From: Sporosarcina oncorhynchi
GTDB taxonomy: Bacteria > Bacillota > Bacilli > Bacillales_A > Planococcaceae
Assembly: GCF_033304615.1 (NCBI RefSeq)
Contig: NZ_CP129118.1
Location: forward strand, 1,112,001-1,176,000
Direction: 5' to 3'
DNA: 64,000 bases
Below, one piece after another: positions 34,903-43,772 of the stretch (position 1 is the first letter of the stretch; each line of letters begins with the position of its first letter). The notes beneath the pieces were generated by a model that had not been told where the DNA came from, searched no databases, and saw nothing but the letters and a program-made list of their open reading frames with translations. The position numbers and the translations under genes were made by a program.

Positions 34903-35604
34903 ATGCGACTAGATAAATTTGTCTCAAATATGGGATTTGGTTCTAGGAAAGAAGTGAAAGGTCTCTTGAAAAAAGGGGCTATAGCAGTAAACGGCAAACC
35001 GGTGAAAGATTCTTCATTTCATGTTGATGAAAAAAACGATGAAGTTACGCTCTTTGGAGAAAAAATCGTCTACCGTGAATTCATCTATTTGATGATGCAC
35101 AAACCACAAGGTGTCATTTCTGCGACAGAAGACAATCGAGACCGTACTGTCATCGATCTGTTGGAGGATGAGTACCGGCATTTCGAACCATTTCCAGTAG
35201 GCAGGCTCGACAAGGATACGGAAGGATTGCTACTCATAACGAATGACGGCAAGTTAACTCACGAATTATTATCGCCGAAAAAAGAAGTACCGAAAATGTA
35301 TTTTGCACATATTGAAGGAGTAGTTACTGAGGATGATAGTAAACGATTTGCTCAAGGCGTCACTTTGGACGACGGATATTTCACAAAACCCGGTCAGTTG
35401 CGGATATTGAAGTCTGATGAAATATCAGAAATAGAATTGACGATTACAGAAGGGAAATTCCATCAAGTGAAGCGTATGTTTGAAGCGGTTGGAAAGAAGG
35501 TCATTTATCTGAAGCGCATGTCGATGGGCCCTTTAAAATTGGATGAATCGCTGCAGCTTGGTGAATACAGGGAATTGACAGAAGAGGAAATTGCGATGTT
35601 GTGA
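34903..35604 (+). CDS. rsuA: 16S rRNA pseudouridine synthase, RsuA family
   Basis: A 233-residue enzyme that converts a uridine of 16S rRNA (position 516 in E. coli) to pseudouridine. The S4 RNA-binding domain spans residues 1-58 (MRLDKFVSNMGFGSRKE), followed by the catalytic domain: L-M-M-H-K-P-Q-G near 64, catalytic Asp in PVGRLDKDTEGLLL (about 98-111), and EGKFHQVKRMFEAVG (about 184-198). GGAGG precedes the ATG. Intact and of normal length. Confidence 0.9.
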   Translation: MRLDKFVSNMGFGSRKEVKGLLKKGAIAVNGKPVKDSSFHVDEKNDEVTLFGEKIVYREFIYLMMHKPQGVISATEDNRDRTVIDLLEDEYRHFEPFPVGRLDKDTEGLLLITNDGKLTHELLSPKKEVPKMYFAHIEGVVTEDDSKRFAQGVTLDDGYFTKPGQLRILKSDEISEIELTITEGKFHQVKRMFEAVGKKVIYLKRMSMGPLKLDESLQLGEYRELTEEEIAML

Positions 35605-35645
35605 GATGAAAAGGCTGAACGGACTAACGTTCAGCCTTTTCATTC
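35604..35645 (+). terminator. intrinsic terminator after rsuA
   Basis: GATGAAAAGGCTGAACG pairs with CGTTCAGCCTTTTCATT around a short loop; T-rich downstream arm. Confidence 0.85.
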
Positions 35646-35649
35646 GTTC

Positions 35650-35691
35650 AGCGCTTGTCGAGCCTAAACGGCGCCCTTCGCTTTTGTTGAC
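35650..35691 (+). repeat. family B repeat, partial 3' end
   Basis: AGCGCTTGTCGAGCCTAAAC followed by GGCGCCCTTCGCTTTTGTTG: the closing half of a family B unit, almost identical to the end of copy B2 (35893-35935). The opening half is missing. Confidence 0.8.
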
Positions 35692-35812
35692 GTCTAGCTC
35701 CGGGCGCCAGCTGCTCGGGTCATAAGCAAAGCTGTTGCGTGGCAGAGAGCGCCACTTCACATCTTCGACTTATGCCTGTCGCAGCTACACGGCGCCCTTC
35801 GCTTTTGTTGAC
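35692..35812 (+). repeat. family B structured repeat, copy B1
   Basis: 121 bp, starts GTCTAGCTCCGGGCGCCAG and ends GGCGCCCTTCGCTTTTGTTG. Nested stems: GGGCGCC (35702-35708) with GGCGCCC (35791-35797), CATAAG (35721-35726) with CTTATG (35769-35774), GTGGC (35739-35743) with GCCAC (35751-35755). No protein-like frame. Confidence 0.85.
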
Positions 35813-35935
35813 GTCTAGCTACAGGCGCCAGTCCCTCGAGTCGCTTCAGGGATAGCGAAAAGGCAAAGTGCGCGCCTTTTGGCTATCCCCTCCAGCGCTT
35901 GTCGGGCCTAAACGGCGCCCTTCGCTTTTGTTGAC
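35813..35935 (+). repeat. family B structured repeat, copy B2
   Basis: 123 bp. The ends are as in B1, but the interior is different sequence with its own stems: GGGATAGC (35849-35856) with GCTATCCC (35882-35889), and AAAAGGC (35858-35864) with GCCTTTT (35874-35880). So the fold is preserved while bases change. Confidence 0.85.
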
Positions 35936-36054
35936 GTCTAGCTCCGGGCGCCAGCTGCTCGGGTCATAAGCAAAGCTGTTGCGTGGCAAAGAGCGCCACT
36001 TCACATCTTCGACTTATGCCTGTCGCAGCTAAACGGCGCCCTTCGCTTTTGATT
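35936..36054 (+). repeat. family B structured repeat, copy B3
   Basis: 119 bp, nearly identical to B1 over the whole length (for example GGCAAAG for GGCAGAG). Outer stem GGGCGCC (35946-35952) with GGCGCCC (36035-36041). It ends 9 bases before the stop of ytzE on the other strand. Confidence 0.85.
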
Positions 36055-36062
36055 AGAGTGTA

Positions 36063-36284
36063 TTAGGAGGACAATTTAACTTTTTTCTCTGTTGTTGTCC
36101 ATTTCCCGCGAGCGGGACTTATGATGAGCTCGTTGTATTCGAGGACATTTAAGTCCCTTTGTGCTGTACGGTTTGTGATGCCGAATTCCTCGACAACATT
36201 TTCCGTTGTGACGACACCCCGGTCAAGGATATAGAAATAGACATCCTTGATGCGGGTAAGCATTCGATCAGTAGCTGGCTTCAA
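36063..36284 (-). CDS. ytzE: YtzE-like DeoR-type HTH protein
   Basis: A 73-residue DNA-binding protein consisting only of the DeoR-type winged helix-turn-helix (VTTENVVEEFGITNRTAQRD, about residues 24-43), without a sugar-binding domain. Taking the TTG at 36284 as start gives M-K-P-A-T-D-R-M-L, matching the N-terminus recalled for Bacillus YtzE. GAGGAG lies 11 bases upstream; a GTG four codons earlier overlaps that site. The gene neighbours murJ and rsuA as in Bacillus. Target genes are unknown. Confidence 0.82.
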   Translation of the reverse strand: MKPATDRMLTRIKDVYFYILDRGVVTTENVVEEFGITNRTAQRDLNVLEYNELIISPARGKWTTTEKKVKLSS

Positions 36285-36602
36285 CTGTAGATCCACTCCT
36301 CATCTTCATTTTCCAAAAACAATGGGCATGAGACTATTGAATGTTACCTATGCGAGTTGAAATTGCCTCCGATAATGCACTCCTTTCATCAGAACGTCGC
36401 GTCAGATGCAATGTTCTGACAATATAAGTATACCTTATTTTTACCAATAAAACATGAATTGTTTGTTAATAGTTTGTGAAATGTGTTTACCCCTTTATTT
36501 TCTAAGCTGAACGTGTGAAAATAGGTTAACTGGATTTTGTTGAAACATTTAGTTTCACGAAACTGTTGGTATGACATTATGAGAGAGAAGGTGCTCCATT
36601 TG
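36285..36602. other. intergenic region with one inverted repeat
   Basis: 318 bases between divergent ytzE and pepV. TCAGAAC (36389-36395) and GTTCTGA (36413-36419) form a perfect 7-bp inverted repeat with a 17-base spacer, a possible operator or attenuator. On the minus strand TATACT lies upstream of it (36428-36433) with no convincing -35 box. No other gene or RNA was recognised. Confidence 0.4.
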
Positions 36603-38012
36603 TTGAACTGGAATGACAAAGTCACGGAAAAGCAGGATGAACTACTCGAGGATTTACAAAAATTAATATCCTTTCCTTCAATATTAGATGAATCAATAGC
36701 AACTGTTGATGCGCCATTCGGTCCTGAGCCGAAACGTGCGCTCGAATGGCTTTTGGAGGAAGGTGCAAAAGCAGGTTTCAAAGTGAAAAATGTTGACAAT
36801 ATGGCCGGACATATCGAAATGGGGGAGGGCGAAGAACTGCTTGGTATTCTTTGTCATGTCGATGTCGTGCCTGCCGGCGGAAATTGGACTTATGGTCCGT
36901 TTGATGGCACGGTCGCTGATGGGAAGCTGTTCGGACGTGGAGCAATCGATGATAAGGGCCCTACAATGGCTGCCTGGCATGCGATGAAGATGGTGAAGGA
37001 AGCAGGTATTCCATTGAACCGCCGCGTTCGTCTCATTATAGGCACTGATGAAGAAAGCGGATTCAGATGTGTTGATCGGTATTTTGAGAAAGAAGAGATG
37101 CCAACATTCGGTTTCGCACCCGACGCGGATTTCCCAATCATCAATGCTGAAAAAGGAATTGCTGGACTTGTATTTTCACAAAAGACACAAACGCCAGATG
37201 GTCAGCTCCTCCATTTTAAATCTGGAGATCGAACGAATATGGTTCCTGATTTCGCGTTAGCACACGTTAAAGCGGATTTCTCCGAGATTCATCAAAAGTT
37301 CGAAAGTTTTATGAATATCCATGATGTTGCCAGTGCAATGGTTGAAAAAAATGATGTAATTGAAATCACTGTGCACGGAAAATCGGCACATGCAATGGAA
37401 CCGGATAACGGAGTTAACGCCGCCGTCCTGCTAGCTTCATTCTTAAACAAAATTTTCGATGAAGGGGAGTCAAAAGACTTTACCCAATTTGTTCTTGATG
37501 CTTTTGGCAATGAATCACGCGGGCGGTATTTAGGCTTGGCTTTCAATGATGAAATATCGGGAGACACGACATTGAATGCTGGAATCGTTTCTTTCACGCC
37601 TGAAAAAGGAGGTAAAATCATCGTGAGTATGCGTTACTCTGTCACATATCCGTTTGAAGAGAAAATCGCAACTTGTGATGACCGCCTGATAGAAACAGCT
37701 TTCAGTTTAAGTGTCCAATCCAATTCCGAGCCGCACCATGTTGATGCAGATGACCATCTTATTAAAACGTTACAAGAAATTTATACGGCTTATACCGATG
37801 AAGAGGCTAAGTTGCTGGCGATTGGTGGAGGGACGTATGCCCGTGTGCTAGAAAAAGGTGTCGCTTTCGGAATGCTTTTCCCTGGAAGAGAAGATGTCGC
37901 ACACCAAGCGGATGAATATGTATATATAGAGGACCTGTTGAAAGCGACTGCGATTTATGCGGAAGCAATTAGTCGACTTGCAGGCGAAAATAATGAGGGG
38001 GATACAGTATGA
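36603..38012 (+). CDS. pepV: Xaa-His dipeptidase PepV (M20)
   Basis: Zinc dipeptidase of the M20 family, 469 residues, cytosolic; it cleaves dipeptides with an unblocked N-terminus. Metal-ligand motifs are LCHVDVVPAG (about residues 81-90), GRGAIDDKGP (about 112-121, bridging Asp), GTDEESGFRC (about 147-156), the Asp in FAPDADFP and His in DVAHQADEY near the end. The TTG at 36603 gives M-N-W-N-D-K-V, like other PepV proteins; AGAAGGTG lies upstream. Longer in-frame starts would add 22 non-conserved residues. The stop overlaps the dat start by four bases. Confidence 0.92.
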   Translation: MNWNDKVTEKQDELLEDLQKLISFPSILDESIATVDAPFGPEPKRALEWLLEEGAKAGFKVKNVDNMAGHIEMGEGEELLGILCHVDVVPAGGNWTYGPFDGTVADGKLFGRGAIDDKGPTMAAWHAMKMVKEAGIPLNRRVRLIIGTDEESGFRCVDRYFEKEEMPTFGFAPDADFPIINAEKGIAGLVFSQKTQTPDGQLLHFKSGDRTNMVPDFALAHVKADFSEIHQKFESFMNIHDVASAMVEKNDVIEITVHGKSAHAMEPDNGVNAAVLLASFLNKIFDEGESKDFTQFVLDAFGNESRGRYLGLAFNDEISGDTTLNAGIVSFTPEKGGKIIVSMRYSVTYPFEEKIATCDDRLIETAFSLSVQSNSEPHHVDADDHLIKTLQEIYTAYTDEEAKLLAIGGGTYARVLEKGVAFGMLFPGREDVAHQADEYVYIEDLLKATAIYAEAISRLAGENNEGDTV

Positions 38013-38866
38013 CAATTTACTTTATCGATGGACAATTCACGGAGAAGGATGGAGTAAAGATTTCCATCGATGATCGAGGGTATTATTTTGGTGACGGCGT
38101 CTACGAAGTGATAAAAGTATACAATGGTGAACTATACACGGCTGAAGAACATATGACGAGATTATTCCAAAGTGCTTCAAAAATCAAATTGGCGATTCCA
38201 CATACAGAGCGTCAGCTCATCGAGATAGCTGAAGAACTTGTGAAGAAGAATGAAATCGACACGGGACATGTTTATATGCAAGTTACACGCGGGGCTACGC
38301 AGCGTTTGCATCATTTCCCGGAAACAAATGTCTCGCCTGTTGTGACTGCTTATGCGATTCTCAATCCGCGTCCGTTGACAAATCTAAAGGACGGTGTTGC
38401 AACAAAGACTGTCGATGATATTCGTTGGTTGCGCTGTGACATCAAAAGTTTGAATCTACTTGGCAATGTCATGGCGAAACAGGAAGCGCATGAAGCGGAG
38501 TGTGCTGAAGCGATCTTTGTCCGGGACGGAATTGTCATGGAAGGTTCTTCTTCTAACATGTTCGGTGTCAAGGGTGGGGTTGTGTATACCCATCCAGCTA
38601 CGAATCTAATTTTGAACGGAATAACTCGCCGAGTGGTTATGCAACTTTGCGCGGATTTGGGTATACAAGTGGAAGAGAAAGAATTTACAACCGAAGAAGC
38701 GTTTGAAATGGATGAATTTATAATGACTTCAACAACAGCTGAAGTCACACCTGTTATTTCAATTGATGGTAAACAAATCGGTTCAGGAGCACCGGGACCG
38801 ATTACTATGAAATTGCAAGAAGCCTTTGCAAAACAGCTCCCATTAGCAGTAATAGGTAAAGGATGA
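38009..38866 (+). CDS. dat: D-amino acid aminotransferase
   Basis: PLP class IV transaminase of 285 residues that interconverts D-alanine and D-glutamate, supplying D-amino acids for peptidoglycan. The catalytic lysine is in CDIKSLNLLGNV (about residue 147); R-G-Y-Y-F-G-D-G-V-Y-E near 25-35 and the phosphate-binding T-S-T-T-A-E-V-T-P near 240 are typical. Translationally coupled to pepV (ATGA overlap), a pairing also common in other bacilli. Confidence 0.93.
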   Translation: MTIYFIDGQFTEKDGVKISIDDRGYYFGDGVYEVIKVYNGELYTAEEHMTRLFQSASKIKLAIPHTERQLIEIAEELVKKNEIDTGHVYMQVTRGATQRLHHFPETNVSPVVTAYAILNPRPLTNLKDGVATKTVDDIRWLRCDIKSLNLLGNVMAKQEAHEAECAEAIFVRDGIVMEGSSSNMFGVKGGVVYTHPATNLILNGITRRVVMQLCADLGIQVEEKEFTTEEAFEMDEFIMTSTTAEVTPVISIDGKQIGSGAPGPITMKLQEAFAKQLPLAVIGKG

Positions 38867-38895
38867 AGATTGCCAACTGATCGGAGTGGATAGAA

Positions 38896-39900
38896 TTGGC
38901 GCAACTCGTCAAACTGCTTGATTATGTCTCTAGGTACCAAAATGATCTGTCGCGTTATCCGACACAATATATCAGACTGAAAAATTCCCAATGGGATCGT
39001 ATGAAACGCCAATGGGAAATGGAAGGGGATCTGTCCGACTGGAGACAGATTCCTGATGAACCCGAAGAACAGGCGGAAGAAACGAAATGGTTTTCGTCTA
39101 TCTTTAAACTGTTGAAAAGAACAGAGTCGGCAGAAGTGATTGAAGAAGAGGAAGTAAGAGTTGATGAGGATGAAACGAATATATTCGATTTCAATCCGAA
39201 TATCATTTATCAGCCAAAAAGTCTGGAAGAGTTAAGGAAACTGTACTTAGATCAATTGTTCCATTTCCAGTTGAAATGGGCAAGTTCAACTATGCTCGAA
39301 CGTTCTCGGATGGATGCTAACTATATTCGAGATCCTCTCCTGCGTAGTTTTACGCAAAAATTGCCAGACAGTTTTCTGTTGTTTTATTATCCGATTCTCA
39401 AAGTGAAAAAAGCGCCAGTCGAATTAGATGTCATTCTCATCACGCCTGTAGACTGTCTTTGTATCAAAGTACTCGAACAGGAAGATGTGGCTGCTTTCAT
39501 TGGGAATAACGAACGTTTCTGGACGAAAAAGCTGGGTGATGACGAAACAAAAGTGCTGAATCCGCTAATTGGACTGAACCGGATGGAAAAAATCATTACT
39601 GGAATTATATCCGCACAAGGAATCGAATTCCCAGTGAGGAAAATACTCATTTCAAGAAACGGCTATATTGATTATCCAGGTGTTCCATTTGATACGAAAA
39701 TCATTGACCGACGCACGTATGATAACTGGTTTTTATCACTGCAGAAATCGGTAACACCTATGAAATTCAATCAGTTCAAAGCTGCGCAATCCATTTTAGA
39801 CAATGTTCAAACGACAGCTGTCAGCAGACTTTTTGGAGAACCGATAGAACCTGAAGAAGATGAAGGTCAAAATCGAAATGAAATTGATATTAACGAATAG
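38896..39900 (+). CDS. NERD-domain-like protein
   Basis: A 334-residue soluble protein. Residues 1-130 are variable and acidic (E-E-E-E-V-R-V-D-E-D-E). A NERD-like alpha/beta core spans about 150-280, with strand VELDVILITPVDCLCIKV resembling the E-x-D...E-x-K nuclease-like motif. The C-terminus is acidic. TTG start behind GGAGTGGA. It lies between dat and trmB, as related proteins do in other bacilli. Nuclease activity is doubtful because the expected Glu before the Lys is not evident. Identification is moderate. Confidence 0.55.
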   Translation: MAQLVKLLDYVSRYQNDLSRYPTQYIRLKNSQWDRMKRQWEMEGDLSDWRQIPDEPEEQAEETKWFSSIFKLLKRTESAEVIEEEEVRVDEDETNIFDFNPNIIYQPKSLEELRKLYLDQLFHFQLKWASSTMLERSRMDANYIRDPLLRSFTQKLPDSFLLFYYPILKVKKAPVELDVILITPVDCLCIKVLEQEDVAAFIGNNERFWTKKLGDDETKVLNPLIGLNRMEKIITGIISAQGIEFPVRKILISRNGYIDYPGVPFDTKIIDRRTYDNWFLSLQKSVTPMKFNQFKAAQSILDNVQTTAVSRLFGEPIEPEEDEGQNRNEIDINE

Positions 39901-39918
39901 AAAAGAGTGTAGAACATT

Positions 39919-40560
39919 ATGCGATTACGCAATAAACCATGGGCAAAAGATTTTATGCTTGAACACCCGGATGTCGTGATTTTCGAAGATCAGAAGGTGA
40001 ATGATTGGCAAGGAATTTTTGGTAATGAAAATCCGATTCATGTAGAAGTTGGAACCGGCAAAGGACAGTTTGTCATCGGTATGGCGAAAGCGAATCCTCA
40101 TATCAATTACATCGGCATCGAACATTTTGACAGTGTCATTGTTTCTGCACTAGAAAAAGTGATAGAGGCTGAAAAACCATCAAACTTAAGACTAATCCGA
40201 GGCAACGGTGCTAATCTTGAAGAATTGTTCAAAGCGGGGGAATTGGACAGGGTATTCCTCAACTTTTCCGATCCATGGCCGAAAACAAGACATGCCAAGC
40301 GCAGGTTGACACATGGAACATTTCTACAACGCTACAAAAATGTTTTAAAACAAGACGGGGAAATTCATTTCAAGACAGATAACCGGTTACTGTTTGAATA
40401 TTCCTTAGTATCGATGTCCGAATTCGGCATGATCTTAAAAGAAGTATCGCTTGATCTTCATGCGGAAATGCCTGAAGACAATATTATGACAGAATACGAA
40501 GAAAAGTTTTCAGCAAAAGGACAACCAATTTACCGATTGGAGTCCTATTTCAAACAGTGA
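39919..40560 (+). CDS. trmB: tRNA (guanine-N7)-methyltransferase TrmB
   Basis: Forms m7G46 in the tRNA variable loop using SAM; 213 residues. The SAM motif is [14 protein letters not shown] (about residues 40-53), the acidic end of strand 2 is in YIGIEHFDS, and the family fingerprint [15 protein letters not shown] spans about 116-130. Normal length. Weak ribosome site (AAAAGAGTG). Probably in one transcript with the genes before and after it. Confidence 0.95.
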   Translation: MRLRNKPWAKDFMLEHPDVVIFEDQKVNDWQGIFGNENPIHVEVGTGKGQFVIGMAKANPHINYIGIEHFDSVIVSALEKVIEAEKPSNLRLIRGNGANLEELFKAGELDRVFLNFSDPWPKTRHAKRRLTHGTFLQRYKNVLKQDGEIHFKTDNRLLFEYSLVSMSEFGMILKEVSLDLHAEMPEDNIMTEYEEKFSAKGQPIYRLESYFKQ

Positions 40561-40583
40561 AGATAATGTAAAGGGGTGTTTGT

Positions 40584-41429
40584 ATGGATACATATTCTTT
40601 CCATGAGATGCAACTAACATGGCTTGACGGTGGGGTGAACTATCTTGATGGGGGGACGATGTTTGGAGTCGTACCGAAAGCATTATGGTCACGCCGATAT
40701 GCACCGGATGACAACAATTTGATTGAACTGCGGACAGATCCGATACTCCTTACCTATGCAGGCAAGCATATTCTTATCGATTCCGGTATTGGTAAAGGAA
40801 AAATGTCGGACAAGATGAAACGGAATTTAGGTGTGCGGTCTGAGACAAAGGTTGAAGAAAGCCTGGCTGAACTGCACTTAACACCACTTGACATCGATAT
40901 CATTCTCATGACGCATCTTCATAATGATCATGCAGCAGGATTGACGGGATGGATAGACGACAAGCTCGTGTCCATTTTTCCGAATGCAGACATCTATGTA
41001 TCACAAATTGAATGGGATGAGATGAAGGATCCGAATATCCGCTCTAGGAATACGTACTGGAAAGAGAATTGGGAACCAATCCAAGCACAAATAAAAACAT
41101 TTGAAGAGCATACCGAAATACTACCTGGAGTGGAAATGATCCATACAGGCGGCCACAGTGACGGTCATAGTATTATCAAACTGACACAAAACGATGAAAC
41201 AATCATCCATATGGCGGACATCATGCCGACGCATGCCCATAGCAATCCATTATGGGTGTTGGCCTACGACGATTATCCAATGACATCAATTTATGCAAAA
41301 GAAAAAATCATGAAGGAAGCGTTGGCGAATAACTATCGTTTCATCTTTTACCATGATGCAGTGTATCGGCTCGTACAGTGGGATCAGGCCGGCAAGGAGA
41401 TTACCGAAGCGGTTGAACGAACAAAGTGA
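40584..41429 (+). CDS. ytnP: MBL-fold lactonase, YtnP-like
   Basis: Metallo-beta-lactamase-fold hydrolase of 281 residues, cytosolic. The zinc motif H-x-H-x-D-H reads MTHLHNDHAAG (about residues 108-118); further ligands are His in TGGHSDGHS and Asp in MADIMPTHAH. YtnP of Bacillus subtilis degrades lactone signals (quorum quenching) and occupies the same position after trmB. AAAGGGGTG precedes the ATG. A bidirectional terminator follows. Confidence 0.88.
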   Translation: MDTYSFHEMQLTWLDGGVNYLDGGTMFGVVPKALWSRRYAPDDNNLIELRTDPILLTYAGKHILIDSGIGKGKMSDKMKRNLGVRSETKVEESLAELHLTPLDIDIILMTHLHNDHAAGLTGWIDDKLVSIFPNADIYVSQIEWDEMKDPNIRSRNTYWKENWEPIQAQIKTFEEHTEILPGVEMIHTGGHSDGHSIIKLTQNDETIIHMADIMPTHAHSNPLWVLAYDDYPMTSIYAKEKIMKEALANNYRFIFYHDAVYRLVQWDQAGKEITEAVERTK

Positions 41430-41452
41430 TACAATGTCGTTCAATTCCATAT

Positions 41453-41491
41453 AAAAAGTAGAGGAAGCGATTGCTTATCCTCTACTTTTTT
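41453..41491. terminator. bidirectional terminator
   Basis: AAAAAGTAGAGGAAGC / GCTTATCCTCTACTTTTT, between converging ytnP and ytzB. Confidence 0.85.
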
Positions 41492-41510
41492 CTTACTTAT
41501 AAGGTTTTAA

Positions 41511-41825
41511 TTACTTTTGGTTTAATTCGACGACAGTGCCAGTCTCAGCATTTGCTGCAAATTCAAATTGCTCTAACTCGCCATTTCTGATTCTGGAAAT
41601 ACCGCCACGGTATACATCCATTGACAGTACATGGTTTGTGAACGGTTCAGGCTTCATGACAATCCAGGATCCGTCGATCGGCCCTTCTTTTTTGAACGCG
41701 TCTTTCACCGAGTTCAAGACGTTCTCTGCTGATGTGTTCGGGTTCATCTTTCCATAAGCCTGATTTACTATTAGGCCTGCTGCTACACCCGTTAAAATGC
41801 CTGCTACGAAATCTTTTGCTTTCAT
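41511..41825 (-). CDS. ytzB: YtzB-like PepSY-type small protein
   Basis: 104 residues. A hydrophobic N-terminal segment (about 6-24) with several glycines may be a weak membrane anchor or signal. Residues about 32-100 resemble a PepSY domain: an amphipathic helix ENVLNSVKDAFKK, strands around G-S-W-I-V-M and G-x-x-x-E-L. Position between ytnP and the M42 peptidase matches Bacillus ytzB. GAGGGGG precedes the ATG. Function unknown; PepSY domains often inhibit or regulate extracytoplasmic enzymes. Confidence 0.75.
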   Translation of the reverse strand: MKAKDFVAGILTGVAAGLIVNQAYGKMNPNTSAENVLNSVKDAFKKEGPIDGSWIVMKPEPFTNHVLSMDVYRGGISRIRNGELEQFEFAANAETGTVVELNQK

Positions 41826-41953
41826 ACGCGTGAAACCCCCTCAATCAATCTTTTACAAGTGTATCATATTCTGTATGAATAATCCTCCATGATAAATCAT
41901 CTATAGAGTGAGTGCTAGCAAGAAGGAAATTTCGGAAAGCTAAATATTCAGGA

Positions 41954-41982
41954 TGGAAAGTTTCTGAATACTGCACTATACT
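41954..41982 (+). promoter_or_regulatory. candidate promoter of M42 peptidase gene
   Basis: TGGAAA, 17 bases, TATACT, 36 bases before the ATG. Confidence 0.5.
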
Positions 41983-42017
41983 AAATGGAGTACATATTGA
42001 ATTGGGGGAATTTTTTC

Positions 42018-43091
42018 ATGAATAAAGAAACACTGGAAATGTTCAAAACGTTGACTGAAACACCCGCTGCACCTGGAAATGAACATATGTTACGTGCCTA
42101 TATGCGTGAAGAACTTGGAAAATATTCTGACGAGCTAATCCAAGACAATCTTGGTGGCGTATTCGGTGTTCGTAAAGGTGCAGAAAACGCACCTAAAATA
42201 ATGGTTGCAGGACATATGGATGAAGTTGGATTCATGGTAACAGCAATCACGGATAACGGAATGCTGCGCTTTCAACCGCTTGGCGGATGGTGGAGTCAAG
42301 TATTGCTTGCACAACGTGTCCATATTATTACGGAAGATGGTCCGATTGTTGGCGTAATCGGTTCAATTCCACCACATCTGTTAAGCGATGAAGTTCGTAA
42401 TCGGCCAATGGATATCAAAAACATGCTAATCGATATCGGTGCTGATGATAAAGCGGATGCACAAAAAATCGGTATCCGTCCTGGTCAGCAGATTGTTCCC
42501 ATCTGTCCATTCACACCAATGGCGAATGAAAAGAAAATCATGGCGAAAGCATGGGATAATCGTTACGGTTGCGGTTTAGCAATCGAATTATTAAAAGAAG
42601 TGCACGGAACTGAACTTCCGAACACACTATATTCTGGCGCGAATGTTATGGAAGAAGTCGGATTGCGTGGGGCACAAGCTGCTGCACGTATGATCGATCC
42701 AGATTTGTTCTTCGCACTGGATGCCAGTCCCGCAAACGACGCTTCAGGCAATAAAAATGAATTCGGTCAATTAGGTAAAGGTACGCTGCTCCGGATTATG
42801 GACCGTTCGATGGTCACACACCGCGGCATGAGAGAGTTCATACTTGATACAGCCGAATCGAACAATATTCCTTATCAATACTTTGTCTCGCAAGGCGGAA
42901 CAGATGCAGGTCAAGTTCATATTTCCAATGAAGGTGTACCGAGTGCAGTCATTGGTATCTGCTCTCGTTACATCCATACTGCAGCATCAATTATCCATAC
43001 AAATGATTATGCAGCAGCAAAGGAACTACTTGTAAAACTTGTGAAAGCATGCGACAAGACAACTGTTGAAACGATTAAAAGTAACGTCTGA
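42018..43091 (+). CDS. M42-family glutamyl/deblocking aminopeptidase (YtoP)
   Basis: Cobalt- or zinc-dependent aminopeptidase of 357 residues, likely a large oligomer in the cytosol. Di-metal ligands fit the family: His/Asp in [11 protein letters not shown] (about residues 66-76), Asp in [10 protein letters not shown] (about 178-187), catalytic Glu pair in [10 protein letters not shown] (about 211-220), Asp in FALDASP and His in SRYIHTAAS. The ATG at 42018 follows GGGGGAA; an upstream frame extension would add 11 residues without a ribosome site. Confidence 0.92.
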   Translation: MNKETLEMFKTLTETPAAPGNEHMLRAYMREELGKYSDELIQDNLGGVFGVRKGAENAPKIMVAGHMDEVGFMVTAITDNGMLRFQPLGGWWSQVLLAQRVHIITEDGPIVGVIGSIPPHLLSDEVRNRPMDIKNMLIDIGADDKADAQKIGIRPGQQIVPICPFTPMANEKKIMAKAWDNRYGCGLAIELLKEVHGTELPNTLYSGANVMEEVGLRGAQAAARMIDPDLFFALDASPANDASGNKNEFGQLGKGTLLRIMDRSMVTHRGMREFILDTAESNNIPYQYFVSQGGTDAGQVHISNEGVPSAVIGICSRYIHTAASIIHTNDYAAAKELLVKLVKACDKTTVETIKSNV

Positions 43092-43112
43092 TAGTTGTTG
43101 AAAAAAGATAAG

Positions 43113-43141
43113 GCCATCCTAACGTGAGGATGGCTTTTTTT
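43113..43141 (+). terminator. intrinsic terminator after M42 gene
   Basis: GCCATCCT, 6-base loop, AGGATGGC, then T7. Confidence 0.85.
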
Positions 43142-43159
43142 CTGGAAAGGGGAGCCTAT

Positions 43160-43681
43160 ATGGAGTTTGTAATCGGATCGACAAACAATGCGAAAGTGAA
43201 GGCGGCAACTGTCATCGTTAATCGTTATTTTCCCGGCAGTCGAGTAACGTCCGTGGACGTCGCTTCCGGTGTTAACAGCCAGCCATTTGGAGATGAGGAA
43301 ACGAGAAATGGAGCATTGAATCGTGCAAGAAATGCGGCATTGACTTCAGTAAACGCAATTGGTATCGGGCTTGAGGGTGGAGTCCGAATGCTCAAAGGTG
43401 AAATGTATTTATGTAATTGGGGTGCATTCGTTCTCCCCACTGGAAAAAGCTACACCGCGGCGGGAGCCCAGATTCCATTACCGACGGAAATCGCAAAGGG
43501 CATCAAATCGGGTAAAGAACTCGGTATCGTTGTAGATGATTACTTCCATGGTCAGGGTATTAGACATAGTGAAGGTGCAATCGGAATGCTTACGGCTCAG
43601 ATCGTCACACGTGATCAACTGTTTGAGCATGTTCTACAGTTACTTTGTGGTCAATTTATTTATGAACAAAATTTGAGATAA
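43160..43681 (+). CDS. DUF84 inosine/xanthosine triphosphatase
   Basis: A 173-residue YjjX/DUF84 family protein that hydrolyses non-canonical purine nucleoside triphosphates, cleansing the nucleotide pool. It opens with the S-T-N-N-A-K substrate loop (residues 6-11) and has the acidic G-L-E-G-G-V segment near 66-71. The ATG at 43160 follows AAAGGGGAG; the open frame continues 12 codons upstream into the preceding terminator, so those codons are rejected. Substrate range is inferred from the family. Confidence 0.85.
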   Translation: MEFVIGSTNNAKVKAATVIVNRYFPGSRVTSVDVASGVNSQPFGDEETRNGALNRARNAALTSVNAIGIGLEGGVRMLKGEMYLCNWGAFVLPTGKSYTAAGAQIPLPTEIAKGIKSGKELGIVVDDYFHGQGIRHSEGAIGMLTAQIVTRDQLFEHVLQLLCGQFIYEQNLR

Positions 43682-43691
43682 ACCTACAAGT

Positions 43692-43720
43692 TTGCATATG
43701 TGCTTCATTATCTTTAAAAT
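43692..43720 (+). promoter_or_regulatory. candidate promoter of lipoprotein gene
   Basis: TTGCAT, 17 bases, TAAAAT; -10 is 5/6, -35 is weak. Confidence 0.4.
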
Positions 43721-43772
43721 AGATAGCGTTCACTACGATAAAATTCAGCATGAAATGATTGGAGGAAATTGA

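Noticed and set aside
38350-39012. A 220-codon open frame opposite dat
   Set aside because: Runs across the end of dat and the next gene start on the other strand; no motif or ribosome site.
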